IMG/VR virus record: IMGVR_UViG_3300032316_000809
Span: 1 to 57,981 of that record
DNA: 57,981 nucleotides
Origin: a virus
Direction: 5' to 3' (one strand)
This document shows positions 36,359 through 44,538 of this stretch, one piece after another. The notes under the pieces were generated by a model. It was not told the DNA's origin and made no database searches. It saw only the letters and a list, made by a program, of their open reading frames with translations. Every line of letters begins with the position of its first letter. Within the stretch, counting starts at the first letter, position 1. The translations under genes and the position numbers were made by a program.

Positions 36359-36361
36359 CAA

Positions 36362-37135
36362 TTATAACTTATTTCCACAAGACGGACAGAACTTAAAGTT
36401 TGTTTTTGTCTTGGTTCCACATTCGGTACAATATTGTCTAATGTCTTCTGTGGTTTTGTTTTTTGTGCTTAATGGTAGGATTTTAAACGCAATTTCATGA
36501 CAAGTATTGTACTTAAAGTCTTGATATGAATTAGTGAAACTTTGTTTAGATGTATCACCCTTTTCAACTCTACCTGTTTCAATTGATTTTTTAGAACGCA
36601 CAACATTCATATCAACTGAACTTGTAAAAGTTGTGGTTGATGCATTATATGTTGATGTTGTGGTTGAATATCCTACACCCCCTGTAGTACTAATAGTTGT
36701 TCCATAATACGGATATGGAGTGTTAGTACTAGGTCCTCCATAAACAGTTTGACTATTCAAATGTAAGAAGTTATTTCTAACAGGTTCTTGTTCATCGTAG
36801 AACTCAATTCTAACGTCACCGTTTAAATCGATTGCAGACCTGTTTTCAGACGTGTTGTTAACTTCATAGGTACTGAACTCAAACTTGTTATTAGAGTCAA
36901 GGAAACGTTCTAAAAACACTCTCTGACCTGGTCTTAATACAACTCCACTTGTGGAAATGTATTCACCATTCAATTTAATTTTAACTAAAACCGATTTTTG
37001 TTTTGGATTATGGATTTCGAATTCGAAATTGTCTTTATCATTTAAAAAGACTGTGTGGCCATTATAGACCTTAAGACGTGACTTTTTCTTTGTAATGTGC
37101 GCAGTCGGTTTGCCCACTTGTGTTGCGTAATTCAT
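36362..37135 (-). CDS. Beta-rich virion protein with C-terminal zinc ribbon
   Basis: 257 residues. The N-terminal domain (YNGHTVFLNDKDNFEFEIHN, VLVKIKLNGEYIS, VVLRPGQRVFLERFLD) is a beta sandwich of a kind I recall in many large phage and viral virion proteins. A Gly/Thr/Tyr-rich linker follows at about 140-175. The C-terminus is a short zinc ribbon: YCTECGTKTKTNFKFCPSCG (C-x2-C and C-x2-C). There is no late motif directly upstream, so its promoter is not identified. A decoration protein or protein/nucleic-acid binding role is possible. Confidence 0.65.
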   Translation of the reverse strand: MNYATQVGKPTAHITKKKSRLKVYNGHTVFLNDKDNFEFEIHNPKQKSVLVKIKLNGEYISTSGVVLRPGQRVFLERFLDSNNKFEFSTYEVNNTSENRSAIDLNGDVRIEFYDEQEPVRNNFLHLNSQTVYGGPSTNTPYPYYGTTISTTGGVGYSTTTSTYNASTTTFTSSVDMNVVRSKKSIETGRVEKGDTSKQSFTNSYQDFKYNTCHEIAFKILPLSTKNKTTEDIRQYCTECGTKTKTNFKFCPSCGNKL

Positions 37136-37309
37136 GTTTTTAAATTTTACAATAGTTTAATGACTACGTTACCAATACCTTTGTGTCCGTGAATACTCAA
37201 CAGCTTGTTATGGCTGGGGACTGATAACTTAAAATCTAATAATAAATATAGTAAAAATTTTTTTGATGAAAATAAAAAATGTCTTATCTTTGTACAAAAT
37301 ACAAGTACT
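37136..37309. other. Intergenic region between divergent genes
   Basis: 174 bases between the zinc-ribbon gene (minus) and the lipoprotein gene (plus). A second TAnnTTTG match, TACCTTTG, occurs near 37176 on the plus strand. No RNA gene or repeat was recognised apart from the lipoprotein promoter at 37262-37292. Confidence 0.5.
37262..37292 (+). promoter_or_regulatory. Host-type promoter of the lipoprotein gene
   Basis: TTTG at 37262-37265, 19-base spacer, TATCTTTG at 37285-37292: the classical Bacteroidetes -33/-7 arrangement. Transcription would begin near 37299, about 11 bases before the ATG. Confidence 0.8.
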
Positions 37310-37522
37310 ATGACCAAAACAATATATCTTATTGGAATAATTTTTTTAATTTGTTCTTGTTCATCAACAAGAAATGGTGTTGTAAAAATGCCAAAACAAC
37401 CTTACGTAAAATGGTATTCTAAAAAATCTTTGAAAAAATATTCTAAAGAATTTAATAATAGAGATTGGACAAAAAGAGATACTGTATTTGTACCCGTACT
37501 AGATACTACAGTGTTTAAATAA
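37310..37522 (+). CDS. Small lipoprotein, candidate superinfection-exclusion factor
   Basis: 70 residues from the ATG at 37310; the frame stays open upstream but only this start fits a secretion signal and the promoter. MTKTIYLIGIIFLICSCSS is a type II signal peptide with lipobox ICSC, typical of Bacteroidetes lipoproteins. The mature part of about 50 residues is basic and aromatic (KQPYVKWYSKKSLKKYSKEF), then acidic (DTVFVPVLDTTVF). A phage lipoprotein with its own host-type promoter, alone between late genes, suggests a role at the host envelope such as blocking a second infection. That role is inferred. Confidence 0.7.
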   Translation: MTKTIYLIGIIFLICSCSSTRNGVVKMPKQPYVKWYSKKSLKKYSKEFNNRDWTKRDTVFVPVLDTTVFK

Positions 37523-39112
37523 TTATTGAGTAATGAGTTTTAAAACTGCTCCTTGTGTGCCCTTTACTTGGTCCCCATTCTCATCCTGAGCATAAGAAGG
37601 TAGATAAAAATAGTTTTGCTCAGCGTCAATTGGAACCGCCCAATAGTTTTTTCTCATAAATTTTGATTTGTTCTTTGAGTAATTAAAATTCATAAGGGGG
37701 AATCTTAATTTAAACTCAAATCCTGCTGGTACAGGGAAATAGTTATACTCAAATCCTGGTGGTACAGAGGATTGTTTTAACTCATTTTTAATTGGGTTGT
37801 TGATGAATTTTATAGAATATGGTCTTTTAGATATATTTTTAAAATCTACAACGTAGGAATCACCCTCTTCTCTTTGTCCCAAAATTTGGAAAATATTAGG
37901 TAATTCAAAAACGTTAGTATTATTCTTACCTTTAACAAAATCAAAACCTTGTGTTTGTGCAAAATTTAAGTATTGTTTTAGTAGTGCAGCCTGTTCTGCA
38001 GCGGATTTAGCATCCGCATCTTTTTTCTTTTGTACTTTGGCAATTTCGTCGGCAGCAATTTCGTCCTGTATTGCTTTCATTTCTGCATTTGAGGCTTCTA
38101 CCGACATTTTTATTGGTACTCCACATCCATCTAAAACCATTAAAGCCCATGGTCCTTTATCGCCTTTTTTCGCCCCTGTTGCAACACAAGGTGATGGAAA
38201 ATTGGTATTAGGAAATAGTTGTTTATTTTGTTTGTCATTTATGTAAATTTCAGGTATTGAAGCATGGCACTCCTTGGCCAAACAAGAATACCATAATACC
38301 AATTGTTTTTTCTTCTCAAATTCAGGACTATTAACTATTTGATTAACCATTTCAGGAGTGACTTGGACAATTGCTCTTCTATTACATTCCGCACCTTTAC
38401 ACCCTGCATTATTTAAATTAGCAGTTCCTACTTTTATTTTATTTAAATAAACATCAAAAACCGCCTCATCACAAAAGTGACCTCCTCTACATGGTATTTT
38501 ACTATTTTCTTCATTTATATAAACAAATTGTATTTTCAAACCAACTAAACATTCCGTTGTTACTTCTCCAGCAGCGACCACAGAAAAACGAATAAATTGT
38601 TCCGCCTGATATTTTGGGTCATTTGGATTCAATCCCTTTGGTGTTTTCCCTATTTGAGTTTTAAACTGTGGGATTTTTGGCATAGAAGGCAACTGTCCTT
38701 TTTGAACTAACCCATTAAAAAAATCTGTTAATATTCTTGTAATTGTTTGTCCTCTTAAATTTGCAAGTTCTCCTGTTCCTAAACTTTTCTTATTTTCTTT
38801 ATCGTAATTTGTTGGTTGAGATTCCCCTGTGGTTAATTGAATTTCCATAGGGATTCCTTTATACTGTTTTAGATAATCAGCTATTTGAGTTAGGACATTT
38901 GTTATCTGTGTTTTTTGACTAGGGCTTAATGCATTTTCAGAATGATATCCACTGGCAAAAGTTTGGCTTGGTAACTCAAATGTTTTTGGGGCAATAGTTT
39001 GAGTTTTTTTAATTTGTTCTTTTAACAAATACTGATTCTTCGTTGCACTCTCGTGCATCATTAATATTCTTTTGACTTCTTCCGTCTCTATATTCCAATT
39101 CTGTTTAATCAT
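37523..39112 (-). CDS. Large virion protein with leader motif
   Basis: 529 residues from the ATG at 39112; a GTG five codons earlier lies inside the late motif and is not used. The N-terminus IETEEVKRILMMHESATKN and YLLKEQ is leader-like with a possible protease site. Near residues 85-130 MEIQLTTGESQPTNYDKENKK and SLGTGELANLRGQTITRIL resemble an OmpA-like peptidoglycan-binding unit, weakly. Cysteine pairs (RGGHFCDEAVF, GCKGAECNRRAI) and an Ala/Lys coiled coil (about 355-390) follow. The C-terminus is beta-rich. Its stop abuts that of the lipoprotein gene. Confidence 0.65.
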   Translation of the reverse strand: MIKQNWNIETEEVKRILMMHESATKNQYLLKEQIKKTQTIAPKTFELPSQTFASGYHSENALSPSQKTQITNVLTQIADYLKQYKGIPMEIQLTTGESQPTNYDKENKKSLGTGELANLRGQTITRILTDFFNGLVQKGQLPSMPKIPQFKTQIGKTPKGLNPNDPKYQAEQFIRFSVVAAGEVTTECLVGLKIQFVYINEENSKIPCRGGHFCDEAVFDVYLNKIKVGTANLNNAGCKGAECNRRAIVQVTPEMVNQIVNSPEFEKKKQLVLWYSCLAKECHASIPEIYINDKQNKQLFPNTNFPSPCVATGAKKGDKGPWALMVLDGCGVPIKMSVEASNAEMKAIQDEIAADEIAKVQKKKDADAKSAAEQAALLKQYLNFAQTQGFDFVKGKNNTNVFELPNIFQILGQREEGDSYVVDFKNISKRPYSIKFINNPIKNELKQSSVPPGFEYNYFPVPAGFEFKLRFPLMNFNYSKNKSKFMRKNYWAVPIDAEQNYFYLPSYAQDENGDQVKGTQGAVLKLITQ

Positions 39113-39115
39113 ATT

Positions 39116-39123
39116 AATAAATA
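39116..39123 (-). promoter_or_regulatory. Late-type promoter motif for 39112
   Basis: TATTTATT, three bases before the ATG. It follows the terminator of the capsid gene. Confidence 0.5.
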
Positions 39124-39134
39124 TCACGTAATAA

Positions 39135-39163
39135 AAAAAGGGTCCCCATTGGGAACCCTTTTA
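39135..39163 (-). terminator. Terminator after the major capsid gene
   Basis: GGGTCCCC, loop ATT, GGGAACCC with flanking A and T runs, 20 bases downstream of the capsid stop codon. Strong transcription of the capsid gene would be stopped here. Confidence 0.82.
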
Positions 39164-39182
39164 GTAATATATAAGATAATGA

Positions 39183-40976
39183 TTATCTTAATTCTCTCAA
39201 GTCAAATGTTCTTACACCATCAACTGTGATTCTACCGTAGAAACGGTTGTTCACCATTTTCTTAGCGTATCTAGTCATGATACCTTTGATTGGAGTGAAG
39301 TTGAATGGATTGTACATTGTTGGAGTTAATTGTAGAGGTACGTACGGTGCGTAGATGTAACCTGTGTCTAACAAAGATGTTCCTTTGTGACCCATTAACA
39401 CTTGGTTAGCTGGGAAGTAAGGGTCTCTGTACACTTGGTAACGACCTGCTAAAGTACCAACTCTTTCAATACCCATGTTGTACTGGTCTTGCTCAGGAGC
39501 TGCGTTTGATACGTGGAAATATTCTAAATCATCAAAGATTGCAGAAATTTCAGAAGAAACAACAATCCAGTTAGCTCCACCTCTTAATGTAGATTTGTGG
39601 ATTTGAGCAGAAATTTGGTTAATCGCTGTGATTAACGTTTGGTTCCAGTCTTTTTGAGTGTAAGGTACTGCACTACCGCCCAGTCTCTTCCATCCATTGT
39701 AATCCCAACGTAAGTTCCATGCTGCACCTTTACGTAAATCTCTTAAGATTTCACGGTCGATTTCAGCCGCAACTTGCTCAGATAATAAAGCTGTTAATTC
39801 AGCTTCAGCATCGATGTTGTGGAAAGCCGCAACGTCTTGTGCCATTTCTGGAGACCATTGTGCTCTTAATTTTCTTTCAGTTACAGAAACTGTTACAGAC
39901 ATAAGGTCAAAAGAAACCTCACCAATTTTATCTTCAAATTCTAAGTTCTTATAGATTCTATAAGTTGCCCTGAATGCTTGAGAGTTAGATTCGATTGTTG
40001 ACGCAAATGTTGAACCTGTGTAACCGTCCATTGAACCACCACAAGTGATACATACTGGTACTTGTAAATCAACTTCTAAGTAGATTTTTCCTTCAGCATC
40101 ACATACGTTGTCGTATTGACCACCGTCAGTTTTACTGTTAGGGAATACCAACGTATCGTTGTTGTTACCGTACTGTACAATACCTTTACCATATCTTTGA
40201 GTTACAACTCTGAATAAATAAGGGTTAGTTGTGTTAGCAGAAGTTGTTGTGTTTCCAGAAGCACCATAGATAGTCAAATCAGATAAGAAAGCCTCATTAT
40301 CCATTGGTTGACCATCAGGACCGATTAATTTACCTGCTCCCGCAGTTGCAAAACCTGACATAACTATTAATACTTTTCTGTAATCAGAAAGAGTATATGC
40401 AGAAGGAACTAATTGGTCAGCTAACCATGAAACTGTTGTTACGTTTGCAGTGATAGCTGAATATTGCCCTTTAGAATAGTCAAATAAACCTGGTGGGTCT
40501 AAAGCTGGTTCGTTACCTTCGTAGAATCTATCGTAAAGGTCTTTAGTGTTGTTGTAGTCATAACCACTGTTCGGAGTTTGACCCGCAGCTTGGTTTGGAG
40601 AACCGTAAGGTGCGTAGTGCTCAGAAGTACCTGGTTGGTAAGCCTGAATGTTAGGTACGAAGTAGAATAATTTACCGATTGGTAAGTTCATAGCTTGTAC
40701 TGAAACGATGTCGTTCGCTAATAATTTAGAGAATACACGTCTAACAATAGGGAAAACCACTGTTTCAAATGCTCCTGTATCAGAAGTAGATGATGCTTCG
40801 TTAATTAAATACGATGCTTGGTTTTCATATAATTGTGCAACGTTTTCTCTCATGTGACCTTTAAGACCCTCTAAGAATCCTAATTTGTCCCATTTGTTGA
40901 TTGTGTCTTCTTTAATAACTTTAAGGTGTTTTAACCCGATGTTACCAACAAGACCTGATTCTAATAATGCTCCCAT
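39183..40976 (-). CDS. Major capsid protein (T4 gp23-like)
   Basis: 597 residues, HK97-fold family of T4-like phages. The N-terminal region (GLKGHMRENVAQLYENQASY) ends in LINE/ASSTSD at E60, which fits prohead-protease cleavage, as gp23 is cleaved after residue 65. FETVVFPIVRRVFSKLLAND, VSVQAMNLPIGKLFYFVPN, VTVSVTERKLRAQWSPEMAQ and AEIDREILRDLRKGA are family landmarks. A central Gly/Asn/Thr-rich segment (about 230-320) contains two cysteines. It follows the scaffold gene in the usual T4-like order. Confidence 0.93.
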   Translation of the reverse strand: MGALLESGLVGNIGLKHLKVIKEDTINKWDKLGFLEGLKGHMRENVAQLYENQASYLINEASSTSDTGAFETVVFPIVRRVFSKLLANDIVSVQAMNLPIGKLFYFVPNIQAYQPGTSEHYAPYGSPNQAAGQTPNSGYDYNNTKDLYDRFYEGNEPALDPPGLFDYSKGQYSAITANVTTVSWLADQLVPSAYTLSDYRKVLIVMSGFATAGAGKLIGPDGQPMDNEAFLSDLTIYGASGNTTTSANTTNPYLFRVVTQRYGKGIVQYGNNNDTLVFPNSKTDGGQYDNVCDAEGKIYLEVDLQVPVCITCGGSMDGYTGSTFASTIESNSQAFRATYRIYKNLEFEDKIGEVSFDLMSVTVSVTERKLRAQWSPEMAQDVAAFHNIDAEAELTALLSEQVAAEIDREILRDLRKGAAWNLRWDYNGWKRLGGSAVPYTQKDWNQTLITAINQISAQIHKSTLRGGANWIVVSSEISAIFDDLEYFHVSNAAPEQDQYNMGIERVGTLAGRYQVYRDPYFPANQVLMGHKGTSLLDTGYIYAPYVPLQLTPTMYNPFNFTPIKGIMTRYAKKMVNNRFYGRITVDGVRTFDLRELR

Positions 40977-41012
40977 TTTAAAATGTATTTTGTTTTTTTA
41001 TTAATTTATTTA

Positions 41013-42584
41013 TTACCCTAATTTACTCATCAAATCTTTCATTCTCATGAATTGAGGATTCTCGTAAGTTTTTGATTCAATTAGTGTAGTTGAAGAACCT
41101 GTTGAAACTTGTTTGTTTAATTTTGTTCCAACTGACTCATTCATTGTTTTTGTGTCAGTTTTAGATAATTCACCTTTAATTGACTGATAAAGATTTTTAG
41201 ATTCTCTTAAAGTTTCAACATCGTCAAATCTTCTTAAGATATTTATTTTTTCTTTTTTAGTAGTCGAATGTTCAGTGAACAATCTAGTTGCATATGCTAA
41301 GTTTGAGTTGAAGATAGCAACTTCGTTAAGCTTTTCTCTGAAAATATTTAACGCTTTTCTGTATTCTTCATTCTTTTCTCTCAACATGTTAACCTCTTCT
41401 TTAGTAGATTCAACTTTTACTCCGTTATTACCGTAAACATAATTTCTGTTGTTAGTAATACCTTTTCTTAATCCTCTACCTTCTTTAGAACCAAATCCAT
41501 AAGTTCTAGCAGCTTCTTTAGTTTCTTCCTTTTCGAAAGCTTTTCTTTTTAAAGTGTCACCTTTTTTAGTAGTGTAATCTTCTTTACCTTTCATGGTTCT
41601 AGATTTATCACCCTTGTTCATTCCGTAATCACCTTCTTTTGTTTCTGCCTTAACAACTTTGGAACTTCCTTCCATATTTTCGCCTTTCTTGTATTCGAAT
41701 TTTGGTTTACCAGTACCAACTGATTTTGGTCCTTCTTTCTTCTTATCATCGAATCCGCCTTTAGCTTTATCTTTATAAGTGAATTTTGGTCCAGACCCAA
41801 TTCCAACACCTTTAGGTTTAATTGTTGATTTCGCCTCTCTAACAGCTCTTCTTTGGTTGTAAGATTCGTCCAAATCGTCTTCTTCTTCCATCATGTCGTC
41901 ATCGTCTTCTTGTTCCATCATGTCATCATCATCTGATTCCATCATGTCGTCATCGTCTTCTTGTTCCATCATGTCGTCATCGTCTTCTTCGAATTCAATT
42001 TCGTACATAACTTCTTCATCTTGGTCTACTTCGATATCTGAAGCGTCACCGTCTTTACTAAAAATAGCGTTAATCACATCTTCTGTGTCAACATCCATTT
42101 CGTCGATTTCATCTATATTCATAGTTTCATCCATTGTGTCTTCTTCAGATTCACCAAGCTTAACTAAATACTCTTCATCAGTATCACTATCTGTTAAGTG
42201 AATATCGTTACCATCTTTTTTAACGATGATTCCGTCTTCTTCACCCATAGCTTTGAATACCTTAAGAATTTCTTCGTCAGATGCGTCAGTTAAATCTATT
42301 GGACTTTCTTCGTCAGAATCCATGTCCATGTCAAAATCCATGTCCATTTCATCTTCGTTATCAGTATCCATGTCAACATCAAACTCTTCTGAGTCATCGT
42401 CTTCCATATCTACATCTAAATCAACCTCATCTTCGTCTTGCTCTGATAGAGATTCTTTTACTAATTGATTGATTTCTTCCTTCATAGTTGAAGCAAGTAT
42501 TCCTTTTGCATTTTCGGCAATAGCCTCTTCAACGTTTTTCATTTGAATGAGTGCCTCCTGTACTAATGATTTATTTTCTTGCAT
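41013..42584 (-). CDS. Prohead core scaffold protein (gp22-like) with acidic repeats
   Basis: 523 residues. Residues 1-50 are helical, then Asp/Glu/Met-rich sequences dominate to about residue 235, including four near-identical units EQEDDDDMM. A Lys/Gly-rich middle (GFGSKEGRGLRKGITNNRNY) separates these from a C-terminal helical core (YRKALNIFREKLNEVAIFNS, NLAYATRLFTEHS). The last 40 residues include TKTMNESVGTKLNKQ. It has the acidity, coiled-coil C-terminus and position (between protease and capsid genes) of T4-like scaffolds. Prohead protease sites would clear it during maturation. Confidence 0.8.
   Translation of the reverse strand: MQENKSLVQEALIQMKNVEEAIAENAKGILASTMKEEINQLVKESLSEQDEDEVDLDVDMEDDDSEEFDVDMDTDNEDEMDMDFDMDMDSDEESPIDLTDASDEEILKVFKAMGEEDGIIVKKDGNDIHLTDSDTDEEYLVKLGESEEDTMDETMNIDEIDEMDVDTEDVINAIFSKDGDASDIEVDQDEEVMYEIEFEEDDDDMMEQEDDDDMMESDDDDMMEQEDDDDMMEEEDDLDESYNQRRAVREAKSTIKPKGVGIGSGPKFTYKDKAKGGFDDKKKEGPKSVGTGKPKFEYKKGENMEGSSKVVKAETKEGDYGMNKGDKSRTMKGKEDYTTKKGDTLKRKAFEKEETKEAARTYGFGSKEGRGLRKGITNNRNYVYGNNGVKVESTKEEVNMLREKNEEYRKALNIFREKLNEVAIFNSNLAYATRLFTEHSTTKKEKINILRRFDDVETLRESKNLYQSIKGELSKTDTKTMNESVGTKLNKQVSTGSSTTLIESKTYENPQFMRMKDLMSKLG
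41887..41995 (-). repeat. 27-bp acidic-coding tandem repeats in the scaffold gene
   Basis: Four close copies of a unit encoding (D)DDDMMEQE-type sequence, with DNA TCCATCATGTCGTCATCGTC on the plus strand. Low-complexity acidic repeat typical of scaffold proteins. Confidence 0.85.
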
Positions 42585-42606
42585 GAAAAAATTGGTTATT
42601 TTAACT

Positions 42607-42614
42607 AATAAATA
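42607..42614 (-). promoter_or_regulatory. Late-type promoter motif for the scaffold gene
   Basis: TATTTATT, 22 bases upstream of the ATG at 42584. This leader is longer than most others. Confidence 0.5.
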
Positions 42615-42642
42615 GTGTCAAAATGAAAAAAAATCATTTTGG

Positions 42643-42966
42643 TTATACCGTTACGTAAAGTTTATTTGAAAATTGTATGTTTTGTAACACAGGATTTGTT
42701 AAAGATTCAAACCATGTATTAAAGGAATCAAAACTATTTGCCCATACAAAATATTGATTTGCAACACCATTAACTTTAATTGACCCCTGATAACATTCAG
42801 TTGTTTCTGAATCTAGTTGTACTATATTAACTGTAGGTAATAATTGGATTGATATAATCTCTATCCCTGTTCCTTCACAATACGCCAAACATGTTGACCA
42901 TGAAGATGCGTTAATTATTCTTTGTTCTTGGGTTGACCCAGTACCTAAGCTTGCTTGAAAGTTCAT
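42643..42966 (-). CDS. Small virion protein, unknown
   Basis: 107 residues from the ATG at 42966. A longer frame exists upstream but runs through the terminator hairpin and the late motif, so it is not coding. The protein has Cys residues (TCLAYCEGTG, TECYQG), beta-strand character (GIEIISIQLLPTVNIVQLD) and no charge bias. Its place between the scaffold gene and the protease group with its own late motif suggests a minor capsid or decoration protein. Confidence 0.6.
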   Translation of the reverse strand: MNFQASLGTGSTQEQRIINASSWSTCLAYCEGTGIEIISIQLLPTVNIVQLDSETTECYQGSIKVNGVANQYFVWANSFDSFNTWFESLTNPVLQNIQFSNKLYVTV

Positions 42967-42978
42967 ATTATTTTTATT

Positions 42979-42986
42979 TATAAATA
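42979..42986 (-). promoter_or_regulatory. Late-type promoter motif for 42966
   Basis: TATTTATA, 12 bases before the ATG, directly after the terminator at 43001-43024. Confidence 0.6.
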
Positions 42987-43000
42987 TCTCCCAAACAAAA

Positions 43001-43024
43001 AAAGTGGTCATATAGACCACTTTT
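43001..43024 (-). terminator. Bidirectional-looking terminator
   Basis: AAAGTGGTC, loop about ATATA, GACCACTTT with flanking A/T runs, 23 bases downstream of the stop at 43047. It separates the protease operon from the small gene 42966. Confidence 0.8.
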
Positions 43025-43046
43025 ATTAAATTGTTTCTTAAATCAA

Positions 43047-43256
43047 TTATTCAATTACTTCATCAATTTTACTTTCTGAAACTGATGTGATTCTCCAATC
43101 ATGGGTGAACCCTTCGTATTTCTTAGTAACTTTTGATTCAACGTCTGTCACTGAGTAACCTTTAACTAATTTTTCTTCTCTAATTTTTTTGATTTTACCT
43201 GTGTTCTCATCAGGTAAATCGTACTGAATTTTCGCTACAAAATATTTTTCTTCCAT
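43047..43256 (-). CDS. DUF4494-like small protein
   Basis: 69 residues: KYFVAKIQYDLPDENTGKIKKIREEKLVKGYSVTDVESKVTK. The two-strand start, a basic turn and (S/Y)-x-x-(E/D)-(A/V)-E helix resemble DUF4494 proteins of Bacteroidetes and their phages. It follows the protease gene by six bases, so it should be cotranscribed with it. Function is unknown; the small alpha/beta fold could be a scaffold or decoration factor. Confidence 0.55.
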   Translation of the reverse strand: MEEKYFVAKIQYDLPDENTGKIKKIREEKLVKGYSVTDVESKVTKKYEGFTHDWRITSVSESKIDEVIE

Positions 43257-43262
43257 GTTTTA

Positions 43263-43979
43263 TTATTTTCCTAAATAATCGTTTAATTTTTTCATTAAGT
43301 CAACCGACTTCTCAACATATCCATTAGTTTGGTTGTGTTTTTTTTCTTCTTCTAAGTTTTCCTCATATTTTGTTCTATCTTCAGGGTTTGAAAATAAATA
43401 AGCCCCAGGTGTTGATGGTGATGATACTAAGTCAAAACAAATCAATTCAAAGTCATCTTGTACTTCATTTCTTTCACCAACTTTTTTAAGTGAACCAACC
43501 CCTCTTGAAGAAACCCCCATAGTAACCCCTTGTCTCATTAAGTTTGCCGCTTGGTCTCCTTTAGTAGATACAATACCTCTTTCGTGAAATCCTGGTGAAG
43601 TTAATAATTTTAACTTACCCATTAAGATATTTCCTTCCCACCAAATTTCTGTAATTAAATGGGCAACTCTATCTAAGTCAATTAAAGAAGATTCAGGGTG
43701 ATTAAGCTCTGAAGTTGACAATCCTTTATCAATTGCCTTTTTATAATTTTCGGCTTCTCTTTTAAGAATTCTTTCAGGATAAGTTCTACCGTTTCTATTT
43801 GGGGTGTCGTATTTTTGTAAAACAGCATAAAATTCAAATGGATTTCTATAGTCCATATCTTTAGCTTCTCTCAACATTTTTTCATTACGAGAATCTTTAG
43901 GTGATACCCAACCCGCGTCAGCCTCGACTAAGATACCGTGACCTAATTCGCTTGCCTCTAATATTCTTAAATTTTTCAT
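43263..43979 (-). CDS. Prohead core protease (T4 gp21-like, S78-type)
   Basis: 238 residues. DTPNRNGRTYPERIL (58-72), ELNHPES with catalytic H94, TMGVSSRGVGS with Ser157/158 and FELICFDLVSSPSTPGA with D183 form the serine-protease signature of the herpesvirus-assemblin-like clan. It processes scaffold and capsid proteins inside the prohead at (I/L)-x-E sites. It carries a late motif and is cotranscribed with the DUF4494-like gene. The C-terminus is a charged helix. Confidence 0.88.
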   Translation of the reverse strand: MKNLRILEASELGHGILVEADAGWVSPKDSRNEKMLREAKDMDYRNPFEFYAVLQKYDTPNRNGRTYPERILKREAENYKKAIDKGLSTSELNHPESSLIDLDRVAHLITEIWWEGNILMGKLKLLTSPGFHERGIVSTKGDQAANLMRQGVTMGVSSRGVGSLKKVGERNEVQDDFELICFDLVSSPSTPGAYLFSNPEDRTKYEENLEEEKKHNQTNGYVEKSVDLMKKLNDYLGK

Positions 43980-43991
43980 CTAATCTTTTAA

Positions 43992-43999
43992 AATAAATA
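43992..43999 (-). promoter_or_regulatory. Late-type promoter motif for the protease gene
   Basis: TATTTATT in GGTATATTTATTTT, 12 bases upstream of the ATG at 43979. Confidence 0.55.
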
Positions 44000-44015
44000 T
44001 ACCGTTCTCGATAGT

Positions 44016-44456
44016 TTATTGGTCATCTGTCTTTTTTGAGGTTGAAAATTCGAAGTATTTGTTTTGTTGAATGTTATTTCTGAATATAGATTTGACTATA
44101 GTTTTAATGGAATCTTTGATTTCCGCGGACTTAAAATCCATTTCAGAGTTGGTGTATAAATTAATTTCTAAGTTAAAAAAAGATTTCTTACCGTGAGAAA
44201 TTCCACTCGTTCGTAGGTCTAAATCTACGATACTTTTTTCCTGAAATAATTTTTGGTTTATTGATTCGAATACCGAATGTTTAATTTCTCTACCTAAGTT
44301 AGAGACAACTCTATTCCAATTATCGTATTCTTGTTTTGGGGTCACCCATGATTGTATGTTTATGTAGACTGATTTTAGGTTTTTTGAATCGACAGTTCCG
44401 TAGACTGACTTAATTGGATTGTATAAATTTAACTTTACACTTTTTCCTTTTTTCAT
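44016..44456 (-). CDS. Putative virion/assembly protein, unknown
   Basis: 146 residues with a basic N-terminus (KKGKSVKLNLYNPIKSVYG) and alternating strand/helix pattern (VYINIQSWVTPKQEYDNWNR, FFNLEINLYTNSEMDF). No family or catalytic motif is recognised. It lies between the protease and bS21 genes, divergent from the latter, with no late motif in coding orientation directly upstream. A capsid assembly role is only a guess from position. Confidence 0.55.
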   Translation of the reverse strand: MKKGKSVKLNLYNPIKSVYGTVDSKNLKSVYINIQSWVTPKQEYDNWNRVVSNLGREIKHSVFESINQKLFQEKSIVDLDLRTSGISHGKKSFFNLEINLYTNSEMDFKSAEIKDSIKTIVKSIFRNNIQQNKYFEFSTSKKTDDQ

Positions 44457-44501
44457 TAATGTTCATGATTATGTATGTTTATTTTCTATAAAAGAATAGA
44501 G

Positions 44502-44509
44502 TATTTATA
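44502..44509 (+). promoter_or_regulatory. Late-type promoter motif for bS21
   Basis: TATTTATA on the plus strand, 29 bases before the ATG at 44539. This is one of the few plus-strand copies within the minus-strand late region. Confidence 0.55.
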
Positions 44510-44538
44510 CTTAATAGTCAAAAAATTTTTAAACCATT

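Noticed and set aside
37205-37309. Longer N-terminus for the lipoprotein
   Set aside because: It would start at TTG, precede the promoter and destroy the signal peptide.
37136-37309. tRNA or small RNA in the intergenic DNA
   Set aside because: No cloverleaf or conserved stem could be drawn; only promoter-like boxes were found.
41893-42468. Plus-strand Ser-rich open frames
   Set aside because: They are antisense reflections of the Asp/Glu/Met repeats of the scaffold gene; no start signal or family.
43001-43020. Longer N-terminus for the 42966 gene
   Set aside because: It would translate the terminator hairpin and the late motif; the ATG at 42966 fits better.
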